Assembly: GCA_031292695.1 (NCBI GenBank)
Contig: JARLGS010000607.1
Span: 1 to 34,398 of the forward strand
Source: Mycobacterium sp.
GTDB lineage: Bacteria; Actinomycetota; Actinomycetes; Mycobacteriales; Mycobacteriaceae
Length of the DNA: 34,398 nucleotides
Direction of reading: 5' to 3'
Of this stretch, positions 1-8,713 are shown in pieces (position 1 is the stretch's first letter; each line of letters opens with the position of its first letter). The position numbers and the translations under genes were made by a program. Under the pieces are notes generated by a model. The model worked only from the letters and a program-made list of their open reading frames with translations. It did not search any database and was not told the DNA's origin.

Positions 1-1398
1 ACCGGACGCACCGCGGAGGCGCTGCAGGAGTACGAAGCAGTCGCGCGTCGGGGCTCTTTCGGCGGCGTCGTGGACTCCGTCATCGCACCCGACATACTGC
101 TGGACGCCGGCCGGGTCGATCAGGCCCGCGCCGCCCTTGCCCGTGGAGACAAGTTCATCCAAACCAACGGGTCGCCCATCCTGACGGCGTTGCATCAGGT
201 TCTCGCGGCAAAGTTGTTGCTGCGCGCCGACCGCGACGCCGTGGGCGCGACCGCGCTTCTGAATCAGATCGACCGCGATCTCGCCCGCGACTGTGCACTT
301 GTTTTCGAATTGGCCCAGACTTGGCGAGGGCTGGCTGCGCTCATCCAAGGTGATGACCACAGCGCCTTGTCGTCGCTGCGCGTAGCGGTCGCGGGCATGC
401 AGGCCGGCCGTCGGATCTTGGAGTTGCCAACGGCGGCGGTGTATCTGGCGGAGGCCGAGTGGCGCGCCGGCAACCAGGACGCCGCCGATCGCGCCGCCGA
501 CATCGCGCTGCAGGCTGCCCGCTCGCACGGATCCAATCACGTGCTGCTGCAAGCACTTGCCGACTTTCCGGCGGTGGTGGCACGGCGCATCGACGCCGAA
601 CCACATGCCGACTCGGCGTGGCACGGGATCGGGCGGGCCTTGGCCGCGCAGGGCGTCACGGTCGGCACCATTCTTCCAACCGCGGTCGAGTTGATCGAAT
701 TCGGCCGCACCGCAGTCAGTCTCGACGGCCAAGAGGTACAGCCGAAGCTGTTCAAGTGCTATGAGCTACTGAGTCTTCTGGCTGTACGCAACGGCGTCCC
801 GGCCGGCCGCGACGAGCTGCTCGATGCCTTGTTCGACAGTCGCGGCGACGAGTCCGCGCGCTCCTACCTCCGCAAGACGATCATCGGAGTACGCCGACTG
901 CTACCCGCCGGCGCGCTCAACGTCAGCGACGAGGGCCGTGTCGGCCTCGACCCGGATGTCCTCCTGGCCAGTGAATCGGCTCGCCTGGAACACGAGCTGG
1001 CCGCTGCCGCGCGCCTGCGGGGCAGTGCACTCGTCGTGGCGACCGAGCACGCGCTGGAGCCGCTCACGCACGGCGAATACTTGCCCGGCATCCGGTCTGC
1101 CTGGGTGGACGAGCGTCGCCAACAGCTTGCCGAGCTGGCCACCAACGCGCGCGCTGCCGCCGCCGAGGCGGCCTTTTCCGTCGATCGCTACGACGACGCC
1201 TACCGCCTTGCCGTCGCCGCGCTGGCCGCTGACCCGCTGCGTGAAGCGATGTGGCGCATGCTGATGCGCGTCCGCGCCGCAGTCGGCGACTACGACGGGG
1301 TCATCAGTACCTTCGCCCGCTGTGAACGGGCACTGTTCAGCGCGGGCATTGCGCCAGCCGCGAGCACTCGCGCATTGCTGGACCAGCTGCGCCGCTGA
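1..1398 (+). CDS. BTAD-domain transcriptional regulator, C-terminal part (5' end outside window)
   Basis: The frame is open from base 1 to the TGA at 1396-1398, so 465 residues are visible and the N-terminus lies upstream. The first ~200 residues are Ala/Leu-rich helical repeats of the TPR type seen in MalT/AfsR-like regulators. From about 660 a winged-helix segment follows (ELIEFGRTAVSLDG, then KLFKCYELLSLLAVRNG), and the last ~150 residues read as a bacterial transcriptional activator domain (YLPGIRSAWVDERRQQL, AYRLAVAALAADPLREAMWR). This order is known from SARP/AfsR-like and mycobacterial BTAD regulators; an N-terminal ATPase or sensor part may lie upstream but is not visible. The gene precedes and faces the catabolic operon at 1819, so it may control that operon (inference from position only). 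Confidence 0.8.
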   Translation, partial: TGRTAEALQEYEAVARRGSFGGVVDSVIAPDILLDAGRVDQARAALARGDKFIQTNGSPILTALHQVLAAKLLLRADRDAVGATALLNQIDRDLARDCALVFELAQTWRGLAALIQGDDHSALSSLRVAVAGMQAGRRILELPTAAVYLAEAEWRAGNQDAADRAADIALQAARSHGSNHVLLQALADFPAVVARRIDAEPHADSAWHGIGRALAAQGVTVGTILPTAVELIEFGRTAVSLDGQEVQPKLFKCYELLSLLAVRNGVPAGRDELLDALFDSRGDESARSYLRKTIIGVRRLLPAGALNVSDEGRVGLDPDVLLASESARLEHELAAAARLRGSALVVATEHALEPLTHGEYLPGIRSAWVDERRQQLAELATNARAAAAEAAFSVDRYDDAYRLAVAALAADPLREAMWRMLMRVRAAVGDYDGVISTFARCERALFSAGIAPAASTRALLDQLRR

Positions 1399-1403
1399 AC
1401 ACC

Positions 1404-1423
1404 GATTTCGGCTCATTCCCGCC
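1404..1423 (+). repeat. Direct repeat copy 1 (20 bp)
   Basis: It reads GAT(T)TCGGCTC(A)TTCCCGCC and matches 1711-1730 at 18 of 20 positions. It starts six bases after the stop codon of the BTAD gene. It may be an operator copy or the scar of a past duplication or insertion. Confidence 0.7.
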
Positions 1424-1710
1424 GGGCGTGATCACTGAATCGGTCAGCGATCCGCGAGCTGATAAGGCCTGCGTGCCGGCGTTTCCCTGCCCCGAATCCC
1501 GCGGGCTCGGCGCACGTATGCGGTGACCGCCGATGATGCGGCTGGTGCTCGAAGGCACGCCGATGCGGACCTGCGGCCCGGCCAGCCAGATGTACGGCCG
1601 CGGTTGAGCGGTTGCGGCAACGCATCGCGCCCTCGGAGGGAGACCGAACTGGCAGGTCGAGCAGTTCTCCTCGCAGATCCAGGCACTCACGCGCCAGCAG
1701 GTTCTGACGT

Positions 1711-1730
1711 GATATCGGCTCTTTCCCGCC
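1711..1730 (+). repeat. Direct repeat copy 2 (20 bp)
   Basis: It reads GAT(A)TCGGCTC(T)TTCCCGCC and is an 18/20 match to 1404-1423. It lies 88 bp before the aldehyde dehydrogenase start. Similarity continues loosely downstream, where both copies are followed within seven bases by GTGA. Confidence 0.7.
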
Positions 1731-1818
1731 CTCGTGAGCACCATCGTCTACGAGCCGTTGAAGGCGACATCAGCAGGGCCGGTGGCAGAGGGCCACCACG
1801 AACCGAAGGACAGACACG

Positions 1819-3207
1819 ATGGGATATCAGACCGTCAACCCGTTCAACAACCAGGTGGTGGCGACTTTCGAGGAGCTGACCGACGCGCAGACCATGCAGC
1901 TTCTCGGGCGGGCGCAGAGGACATTTGAGTCGTGGAGCCAGACATCGTTCGCGCAGCGCGCCGAGGTGATCAAGCGTGCAGCCATGATCTTCCGCGATCG
2001 GTCCGACGAGTTCGCCCGACTGCTCACCCTGGAGATGGGCAAGCTCTACGCCGAGGCTCTGGGTGAAGTCGAACTCAGCGCACAGATCTTGGACTACTAC
2101 GCCGCAAACGCCGAGGTTTTCCTGGCCCCCGAGCGCCTCGACACCGCCAGCACTGATGACAACGCCATGCTGGTCAGCGCACCGCTGGGAGTGATCCTTG
2201 GGGTTCAGCCCTGGAACTTCCCGTACTACCAGCTGGCACGGGTGGCGGCACCCAATCTGATGGCAGGCAACGTGGTCATCATCAAGCATGCCTCCAACGT
2301 GCCGCAGGCGGCCGCCGCCTTCGAGAGACTGTTGCTGGAGGCCGGCGCACCCCAGGGTGCTTACACCAATGTCTACGCCACCAAGGATCAGATCAACCTG
2401 CTGATCGACGACCCGCGCGTGCGCGGCGTGGCGTTGACCGGGAGCGAAGGCGCCGGCGCGGTCGTAGCCGCCCGGGCGGGCAAGAACCTCAAGAAGTCCA
2501 CTCTGGAACTGGGCGGGTCGGATGCCTTCATCGCGCTGGCGGACTGCAATCTGGACAAGACCGTCGGATGGGCGTTGCACGGCCGCGTGTTCAACGGCGG
2601 TCAGTGCTGTGTGGCCTCGAAACGAATCATCGTCGTCGACGAGATTGCCGACGAGTTCCTGGCGAAGTTCCAGGTCGCGATGTCGGAGCTCAAGGCCGGC
2701 GATCCGTTCGACGGAGCGACGACGCTGGCCCCGATGTCCAGCCAGCAGGCCGCCGACGATCTGTACGCGCAGATCAACACCGCCGTGGAAGCGGGGGCGA
2801 AGGCGATCCCATGCGGCGAGCCGGTGCCCACCAGCGGCGCATTCGTGCAGCCGACGATCCTGACCGACGTCGCCCCAGACAACCCGGCCTACTACCAGGA
2901 GTTCTTCGGGCCGGTGGCGCTGTTCTTCCGGGTCACCGGCGAGGACGAAGCCGTGCGGCTGGCCAATGACTCACGCTTCGGGTTGGGCGGATCGGTCTTC
3001 ACCAGCGACGTCACCCGCGGGATCGAGGTAGCCAAGCGCATCGACACCGGCATGGTGAACATCAACCACCCTGCCCGGCTCAAGGCCGACCTGCCGTTCG
3101 GCGGGGTCAAAATCTCCGGCTACGGCCACGAACTCGCCCACCTGGGCATCGAGGAGTTCGTCAACAAGAAGCTCATCAACGTCGTCCCGATCGACGCCCC
3201 GGCCTGA
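1819..3207 (+). CDS. NAD(P)-dependent aldehyde dehydrogenase, succinate-semialdehyde dehydrogenase type
   Basis: 462 aa, the length usual for bacterial succinate-semialdehyde dehydrogenases. The cofactor-binding part contains GVQPWNFPYYQ. The general-base region is LELGGSD with Glu230, and the GGQCC motif places the catalytic thiol at Cys264. The C-terminal part carries the family's FGPVALFFRV and LPFGGVKISGYG motifs. Start at ATG 1819 after GAAGGAC. It is the first gene of a same-strand operon, 34 bp before the pyruvate-decarboxylase-like gene. The likely role is oxidising the aldehyde made by that enzyme, or a semialdehyde from ring cleavage, to the acid in the cytoplasm. The substrate is not fixed by the sequence. 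Confidence 0.93.
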   Translation: MGYQTVNPFNNQVVATFEELTDAQTMQLLGRAQRTFESWSQTSFAQRAEVIKRAAMIFRDRSDEFARLLTLEMGKLYAEALGEVELSAQILDYYAANAEVFLAPERLDTASTDDNAMLVSAPLGVILGVQPWNFPYYQLARVAAPNLMAGNVVIIKHASNVPQAAAAFERLLLEAGAPQGAYTNVYATKDQINLLIDDPRVRGVALTGSEGAGAVVAARAGKNLKKSTLELGGSDAFIALADCNLDKTVGWALHGRVFNGGQCCVASKRIIVVDEIADEFLAKFQVAMSELKAGDPFDGATTLAPMSSQQAADDLYAQINTAVEAGAKAIPCGEPVPTSGAFVQPTILTDVAPDNPAYYQEFFGPVALFFRVTGEDEAVRLANDSRFGLGGSVFTSDVTRGIEVAKRIDTGMVNINHPARLKADLPFGGVKISGYGHELAHLGIEEFVNKKLINVVPIDAPA

Positions 3208-3241
3208 TCGATCCCGGACTAGAGAACAAGGAACAGTAATC

Positions 3242-4957
3242 ATGGCTGACTTCACCGTGGGCAAGTACCTGGCGGCCCGGCTCGAGCAGATCGGACTCAA
3301 GCACTACTTCATGGTGCCCGGGGACTACAACCTCGTTCTGCTCGACGAGCTGCTGACCAATGAGAACCTCGAGCAGATCGGCTGCTGCAACGAGCTCAAC
3401 GCGGCCTATGCCGCGGAGGGCTACGCGCGGGTCAATGGTGCCGGCGCCGTGTTCACCACCTACAACGTGGGCGCGTACTCCGCGCTCAACGGTGTGGCCG
3501 GCGCCTACGCCGAACGCCTGCCGGTGATCTTCGTGTCATCGGGCCCCAACACCAATGACCCGGTCGCGAACCACATCATGCACCACACGATGGGCACGCA
3601 CGACTTCTCCGACCAGTACGAGGTATGTCGGCAGGTGACGTGCGAAGCGGTGCGCATCCTGCACCCCGACAACGCGCCGACCCTGATCGATCAGGCGATC
3701 AGCTCCGCGCTGCGCGAGCGCAAGCCGGTCTACATCGAGATCGCCTGCAACCTGTCGGCCGCGCCGTGCCCCGAGCCGGCGCCGATCGACACTCTGCTGG
3801 CCTCCACGATGCTGTCCTGGCAGCCCACCAACCCGCGCGCACTGACCGCCGCCGTCGACCGGGCCGACCTGCTTCTGGAGAACGCCAAGAAACCGATCCT
3901 GCTGGCCGGAGCGCACCTACGCTCCTACGGCGCCGTCGACGCTTTCCGCGAACTCGCCGAAGCCCTGGGCTGCGCCGTGGCTGTCATGCCCAACGCCAAA
4001 GGCTTTTTCCCCGAGGACCACCCGCAGTACGCGGGCATCTACTGGGGCGAGGTGAGCACCCCGGGGTGCCAGGCGATTGTCGACTGGGCGGATTTGATCG
4101 TGGCCGCAGGGCCGGTGTTCTCCGACTACACCACGGTCGGCTGGACCGCTCAGCCCGCCCAGCAACGGATGATCAGCGCCGAGCCGCAAGTCGTGCGGTT
4201 CGCCGGCGCCGAGTACACCGGTGTCGCGCTGGCCGACTTCCTGTCGGATCTGGCGAAGAAGGTGCAAGCCAACGACGCCACCCTTCGGCAATACCGTCGC
4301 CTCAGAGGGGCGGCACCCACAGCGCTACCGGCGGTGGAGGTCGACGTCACCACGCCACTCAGCCGCGCCGAACTGTGGCGCCAGATCGAGGCCGACCTCG
4401 ACGCAGACACCACGCTGATGGTGGAAACCGGTACCTCATGGTGGGACGGCATGTACACCCGGCTGCCCGGCGGCGCACGGTTCGAGATCGAAATGCAGTG
4501 GGGCTCCATCGGCTGGTCCGTGCCCGCCGCCTTTGGCTACTCACTGGGATTGGAACCCGACCGTCGCCTGGTGGCGGCAATCGGCGACGGTTCCTTCCAG
4601 CTAACCGCCCAGGAAGTGTCCAACATGATCCGCCACGGCCAAGAAATCCTGATCTACCTGGTCAACAACCGCGGATACGTGATCGAGTCGGCCATCCATG
4701 ACGGCCCCTACAACTACTACAAAAACTGGGATTACGCCGGGCTGATCGACGTGTTCAACGCCGACGACGGCCACGGGCTCGGGCTGACCGTCACCACACC
4801 GGCCGAACTCGCCGACGCGATCGCGAAAGCCCGCGCCCACAAGGGTGGCCCGGTTCTCATCGAATGCCAGATCCCCAACGAGGACGCCGGCCCGGAGGTC
4901 ATCTCCTGGGGCTCGAAAGTCGCCCATGTCAATTCCCGTCCGCCCCAACACATCTGA
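3242..4957 (+). CDS. ThDP-dependent 2-oxo-acid decarboxylase, pyruvate decarboxylase-like
   Basis: 571 aa, full length for pyruvate/indolepyruvate decarboxylases. From memory it aligns nearly end to end with Zymomonas mobilis PDC: the N-terminus (VGKYLAARLEQIGLKH) and the Asp-containing VPGDYN (Asp28) correspond. CCNEL carries the ThDP glutamate Glu51, the active-site pair is His114-His115, and the late catalytic Glu is Glu482 in VIESAIHDGPYN. The ThDP/Mg motif GDGSFQLTAQE...NN is intact. The family decarboxylates a 2-oxo acid to an aldehyde. Bacterial PDCs of this type are uncommon. Beside an aldehyde dehydrogenase and ring-cleavage genes it probably handles a 2-oxo acid released from an aromatic, pyruvate being one option. 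Start at ATG 3242 after AAGGAACAG. Confidence 0.92.
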   Translation: MADFTVGKYLAARLEQIGLKHYFMVPGDYNLVLLDELLTNENLEQIGCCNELNAAYAAEGYARVNGAGAVFTTYNVGAYSALNGVAGAYAERLPVIFVSSGPNTNDPVANHIMHHTMGTHDFSDQYEVCRQVTCEAVRILHPDNAPTLIDQAISSALRERKPVYIEIACNLSAAPCPEPAPIDTLLASTMLSWQPTNPRALTAAVDRADLLLENAKKPILLAGAHLRSYGAVDAFRELAEALGCAVAVMPNAKGFFPEDHPQYAGIYWGEVSTPGCQAIVDWADLIVAAGPVFSDYTTVGWTAQPAQQRMISAEPQVVRFAGAEYTGVALADFLSDLAKKVQANDATLRQYRRLRGAAPTALPAVEVDVTTPLSRAELWRQIEADLDADTTLMVETGTSWWDGMYTRLPGGARFEIEMQWGSIGWSVPAAFGYSLGLEPDRRLVAAIGDGSFQLTAQEVSNMIRHGQEILIYLVNNRGYVIESAIHDGPYNYYKNWDYAGLIDVFNADDGHGLGLTVTTPAELADAIAKARAHKGGPVLIECQIPNEDAGPEVISWGSKVAHVNSRPPQHI

Positions 4958-4970
4958 GAAGGAAAGACCA

Positions 4971-6107
4971 ATGACCGACCACCTCATCGGCGCCCACAAC
5001 GACCTGCACAGCGAGCAGGGCGCCCACCCGGGCGAACACCCGGGGCGCTGCGCCAACCCGACCATCAAAGTGCAGGACGTCGCCTGGCTGGAGTTCCAGA
5101 AGCCCGACCTGATCCAAGCCGAGGCCTTTGCCCAGTCATTCGGGTTTTCCATCGCGCTGCGCACACAAGACGAGCTGCACCTGCGCGGCAGCGACGCCGG
5201 CGCGCCCTGCGTGCTGATCCGCCGCGGCCAGCGGGAGAAGTTTCTCGGGCCGGCCTTCATGGCAGCCGAGCAATCCGATCTGGTGCGGCTGGCCGATGCG
5301 ACCGGTGCCACCGTTCGCCCACTGCCCGAGTCGCTGGGCGGGGTGACCGTTGACCTGGTCGACCCCAGCGGGCTACCGGTGCGGGTGGTGTCGGGCACCC
5401 ACCAGCTCGAGGCACTGCCACCGCAGGCCCCGCACGTGTTCAACTTCGGCCACGAGGTACGTCGGGCTAATTCCACCCAGCGTCCGCCGCGAGTACCGAC
5501 CACGGTGCAGCGACTCGGCCACATCGTGGTCCAGACCCCGAAGTACATCGCGGCGTTGAACTGGTACCTCGAGAAGCTGGGCATGATCGTCAGCGACTTC
5601 TGCTTCTACCCCGGCCAGCGCGAGCGCGGACCGATCATGAGCTTCATCCGCTGCGACCGCGGATCCCTGCCCGCCGATCATCACACCCTGGCGATGGCGC
5701 TGGGTCCGGTGAACCGCTACGTCCATTCGGCTTACCAGGTCGCAGACCTCGACGCGCTCGCCGCCGGCGGCGAATACCTGCGCGAGCAAGGGTATTTCCG
5801 GTCGTGGGGCATCGGCCGACACATCCAGGGCAGCCAGATCTTCGACTACTGGCGCGACCCGGAGGGTTTCCTGGTCGAGCACTTCGCCGACGGCGACATG
5901 TTCGACAACACGCTGGAGCCCGGCTGGGCCCCGTTGGCCGCATCCGGGCTGTATCAGTGGGGCCCCCCGCCCAGCAGGGACTTCCTGGGCGTCGGATCAG
6001 CGCGCCAGACCGCCGGTGAACTTGCCGCGATGGTCGATGCACTGCGCCACGACAACGAATTCGACCTGGCCGCGCTGCGCGGGCTGTTCGCCGTCGCCAA
6101 TTCCTAA
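4971..6107 (+). CDS. VOC-superfamily extradiol ring-cleavage dioxygenase
   Basis: 378 aa from ATG 4971, preceded by AGAAGGAAAG 5 bases upstream; the open frame extends further upstream but only inside the preceding gene. Two VOC modules are visible: an N-terminal one (WLEFQKPDLIQAEAFA) and a C-terminal catalytic one beginning RLGHIVVQTPKYIAALNWY. The 2-His-1-carboxylate iron ligands expected for catechol 2,3-dioxygenases can be placed at His184 (GHIVV), His237 or His238 (DHHTLAM) and Glu303 (LVEHFADGD). The family inserts O2 next to a catecholic diol and gives a yellow meta-cleavage product. It sits 13 bp after the decarboxylase gene and 41 bp before the FAA hydrolase gene. The ring substrate is unknown. 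Confidence 0.9.
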   Translation: MTDHLIGAHNDLHSEQGAHPGEHPGRCANPTIKVQDVAWLEFQKPDLIQAEAFAQSFGFSIALRTQDELHLRGSDAGAPCVLIRRGQREKFLGPAFMAAEQSDLVRLADATGATVRPLPESLGGVTVDLVDPSGLPVRVVSGTHQLEALPPQAPHVFNFGHEVRRANSTQRPPRVPTTVQRLGHIVVQTPKYIAALNWYLEKLGMIVSDFCFYPGQRERGPIMSFIRCDRGSLPADHHTLAMALGPVNRYVHSAYQVADLDALAAGGEYLREQGYFRSWGIGRHIQGSQIFDYWRDPEGFLVEHFADGDMFDNTLEPGWAPLAASGLYQWGPPPSRDFLGVGSARQTAGELAAMVDALRHDNEFDLAALRGLFAVANS

Positions 6108-6148
6108 GCACCAACCACATCAACCCACGAAAGAAAGAAGGACCTGTT

Positions 6149-7069
6149 ATGACCATCTCGATCCTGCGCACTGCCGACGCGTGGTGGGTGCAGACCGCGT
6201 CGGGGGCGGCCCGAGTCGATACCGACGCCGCCACCACGCGTGAGCTGCTGGCCGACCGCGCGGCCATCGACACTGCCGCGCGAAGCACCGACACCGTCCC
6301 GGTACAGAGCCTTGCGTTGCTGTCCCCGATCACCACGCCGTGCCGCGTGGTCGCTCAGGCCACGAACTACGCCTCGCACGTCAAGGATGTCGGCCGCGAC
6401 CCCGCCAAGACGCCGCTGATCTTCTTCCGGAAGGCGTCCGGATCTGTCACCGCGCCGTTCGGCGACATCGTCAAGCCCGAGCATGTGAAACTTCTGGACT
6501 ACGAACTCGAGATCGGCCTCGTCATCGGCCGCGAGCTGCCCGTGGGCACGGAGATCACCGAGGCGAACTTGGCCGACTTCGTGGTCGGTCTGGTGCTCAC
6601 CAACGACGTCTCGGCGCGTGACGTGCAACTGCCCAAAATGCAGTTCTTCGAGTCGAAGTCGTACCCCACCTTCACGCCGGTCGGCCCCGCCCTGGTGCTG
6701 GTCGACGCCGATGAGCTCAAGCGCTTCGGCCAGCTGCGGTTGCAGCTATCGGTCAACGGCGAGGTTCGGCAGAACATGCTCGTCGAGGGCGACATCATGT
6801 TCCCGCCCGTGCAAGCGCTGCAGGCGCTTTCGAAGTTCCAGAAGCTGGACGCCGGCGACATCCTACTGACCGGAACCCCGGTGGGTACCGCGCTCACCAC
6901 ACATGGCGTTACACCGAAGGGCGACATCGACATGGGCGCGTTCTTGACCGCGCAGTATGAGCACAACCCCAAGTATCTGCACGACGGTGACGTGGTTGAG
7001 GCCACCGTTGCCACCGACGACGGCGCCATCGACCTCGGTGTCCAGCGCAATGTGGTGGTGTACAAATGA
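6149..7069 (+). CDS. Fumarylacetoacetate hydrolase (FAH) family protein
   Basis: 306 aa. An N-terminal ~70-residue lead-in is followed by the FAH C-terminal fold: VAQATNYASHVKDVG, RKASGSVTAPFGDI, and the metal-binding acidic set LDYELEIGLVIG (E-x-E) with NDVSARDVQ. The end motif ILLTGTPVGTAL is also typical. Known members hydrolyse acylpyruvates or act as hydratases or decarboxylases in meta-cleavage pathways. Here it probably processes the ring-fission product. Start at ATG 6149 with AAGAAGGACC upstream. It overlaps the next gene by 4 bp (ATGA), which implies translational coupling to the monooxygenase. Confidence 0.9.
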   Translation: MTISILRTADAWWVQTASGAARVDTDAATTRELLADRAAIDTAARSTDTVPVQSLALLSPITTPCRVVAQATNYASHVKDVGRDPAKTPLIFFRKASGSVTAPFGDIVKPEHVKLLDYELEIGLVIGRELPVGTEITEANLADFVVGLVLTNDVSARDVQLPKMQFFESKSYPTFTPVGPALVLVDADELKRFGQLRLQLSVNGEVRQNMLVEGDIMFPPVQALQALSKFQKLDAGDILLTGTPVGTALTTHGVTPKGDIDMGAFLTAQYEHNPKYLHDGDVVEATVATDDGAIDLGVQRNVVVYK

Positions 7070-8667
7070 CCGCGCAACGCAGCGACACGACGCCGCTGCC
7101 GGAATACGTTCCCGTGGTGATCGTCGGTGCCGGCCCCGCCGGCATCGCCGCCGCCACCCTGTTGGGGCAGTACGGCGTTGAATGTCTCGTGCTGGACCGA
7201 CATGAGACCGTCTACCCACTGCCGCGAGCGGTACATGCCGACGACGAGGTGTACCGAATCCTGGCCCGGCTGGGTATTGGCGACGAGTTCGCCGCCTACC
7301 GCCGGCCGGCACATGGTCTTCGGTTGATTGACCCCAGCATGCGAGTGCTTTCCGAAATCCCGCGCAGCATCGAGCCCAGCGCGAACGGCTTCCCGCAGAT
7401 GAACATGTTCGACCAGCCCGAACTGGAAGGGGTGTTGCGCGCCAACCTCAAGCGCTACCCGCAGGTCACCGTGCGCGGCAATGTGGAGGTCACCTCGGTC
7501 ACCCAGCCTCAGCCCGGCCGGGTACGGGTGAGCTTCCTGGATCGGCTGCGCGGCGGCGAGCAGAGCGTGCAGGCCGGCTACCTGCTCGGCTGCGACGGCG
7601 CCAACAGCCCGACCCGCGCGGCCATCGGGGCGCACATGTACGGGCTGCCGTTCACCCAGGACTGGCTGGTGATCGACGTCAACACCGATGCCGACCTCAA
7701 CCAGTGGGAGGGCTGCCACCAGCTGTGCAACCCCCAGCGCGCCGGCACGTACATGCGGGTCTCAGAAACACGCTACCGCTGGGAATTTCAGCTTGTCGAC
7801 GGTGAGACGGTGGCCGACTTCCAGAGCCTGGCCGACGTCGAGCCGCTCATCAGGCCCTGGCTGGCAGACACATCGGTCGACGCGTTGACGCTGGTGCGGG
7901 TGACCGCCTACACCTTCCGCGCGCAAGTGGCCAGCCGCTGGCGCGACCGCAATGTCTTTCTCCTCGGTGACGCCGCACATCTGACCCCTCCGTTCGTCGG
8001 CCAAGGCATGGCTGCGGGCCTGCGCGACGCGATGAACCTGACCTGGAAACTGGTCGGCGTGCTCGACGGCTCCCTGCCCGACAGGGTGTTGGACACCTAC
8101 GAGCGGGAACGAAAGCTCCACGCAGCCACCATGATTCTCATGGCCGTGTCGATGGGAGCAGCCATGACCGGCGGTGGGCGCGTCGGCGATCTGATCCGCC
8201 ACGTCGTGTTCCCGCGCATGCAGAGCCTGCGCATGCCGGGGACCCGGGTCAGTGCAGCCGACGGCATCGCGCCCGGGCTGCGCGGTTCCGAACTGGTGAT
8301 CAAGTCCCGCACCCCCGGCGGCCTCGCTGGAACGTTATGCCCCAACCCGATTCTGGCTGAGGGCGTGCGGTTCGATGAGGTTGTCGGGAACCGGTTCACG
8401 CTGATCACGTCGTCGTCGCTCACCGATGCGCAGCGAGAGGAGCTCAGCAACCGGGGAGCCGCTGTCATCGAAACCGCTGTCGGCAGCGAACTCGACCGTT
8501 GGCTGCACGGCGGCCGCGCCAGCGCCGCCATCGTGCGGCCGGACCGCGCGGTCATGCAAGCCGGCCGCAATACCCAGGCGATGTGCGACGCGATGCCCAG
8601 GTTCGCCGCGACTACTTACCTGGACTACCACAGCGCCGCCGACACCGCTGATCACATCGGCGCTTGA
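7066..8667 (+). CDS. FAD-dependent aromatic hydroxylase (MhpA/PheA-type monooxygenase)
   Basis: 533 aa. The Rossmann FAD motif is VVIVGAGPAGIAAATLLG near residue 16, followed by the acidic LDRHE. The class A flavoprotein DG motif is GCDGANSPTRAAIG, and the second FAD/ribose motif is VFLLGDAAHLTPPFVGQG with GLRDAMNLTWKL. Known relatives hydroxylate phenolic rings ortho to an existing hydroxyl using NAD(P)H and O2, for example 3-(3-hydroxyphenyl)propionate hydroxylase. In this operon it would make the diol cleaved by the dioxygenase. The start codon overlaps the stop of the FAH gene. No sign of damage; the C-terminal thioredoxin-like region is present but weakly recognisable. Confidence 0.92.
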   Translation: MTAQRSDTTPLPEYVPVVIVGAGPAGIAAATLLGQYGVECLVLDRHETVYPLPRAVHADDEVYRILARLGIGDEFAAYRRPAHGLRLIDPSMRVLSEIPRSIEPSANGFPQMNMFDQPELEGVLRANLKRYPQVTVRGNVEVTSVTQPQPGRVRVSFLDRLRGGEQSVQAGYLLGCDGANSPTRAAIGAHMYGLPFTQDWLVIDVNTDADLNQWEGCHQLCNPQRAGTYMRVSETRYRWEFQLVDGETVADFQSLADVEPLIRPWLADTSVDALTLVRVTAYTFRAQVASRWRDRNVFLLGDAAHLTPPFVGQGMAAGLRDAMNLTWKLVGVLDGSLPDRVLDTYERERKLHAATMILMAVSMGAAMTGGGRVGDLIRHVVFPRMQSLRMPGTRVSAADGIAPGLRGSELVIKSRTPGGLAGTLCPNPILAEGVRFDEVVGNRFTLITSSSLTDAQREELSNRGAAVIETAVGSELDRWLHGGRASAAIVRPDRAVMQAGRNTQAMCDAMPRFAATTYLDYHSAADTADHIGA

Positions 8668-8713
8668 CCGCCGCGAAACCGGCAACCCCGCAACAGAATT
8701 GGAGAACCTCGAT

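Larger units (their letters stand above)
1399..1818. other. Intergenic region upstream of the catabolic operon
   Basis: No convincing complete gene. It contains an imperfect 20-bp direct repeat (1404-1423 and 1711-1730), a GTGATCAC palindrome at 1428-1435, and a protein-like frame at 1533-1712. That frame ends in WQVEQFSSQIQALTRQQ but has one internal TGA at about 1605, so it may be a decayed gene fragment. A ribosome-binding site (GAAGGAC) lies just before the 1819 ATG. The operon promoter is presumably here, but no clear -35/-10 pair was found. Confidence 0.5.

Noticed and set aside
1533..1712. A protein-like frame (ending WQVEQFSSQIQALTRQQ) considered as a gene or pseudogene entry.
   Set aside because: It has an internal TGA, no recognisable family and no ribosome-binding site, so it is mentioned only as a possible remnant.
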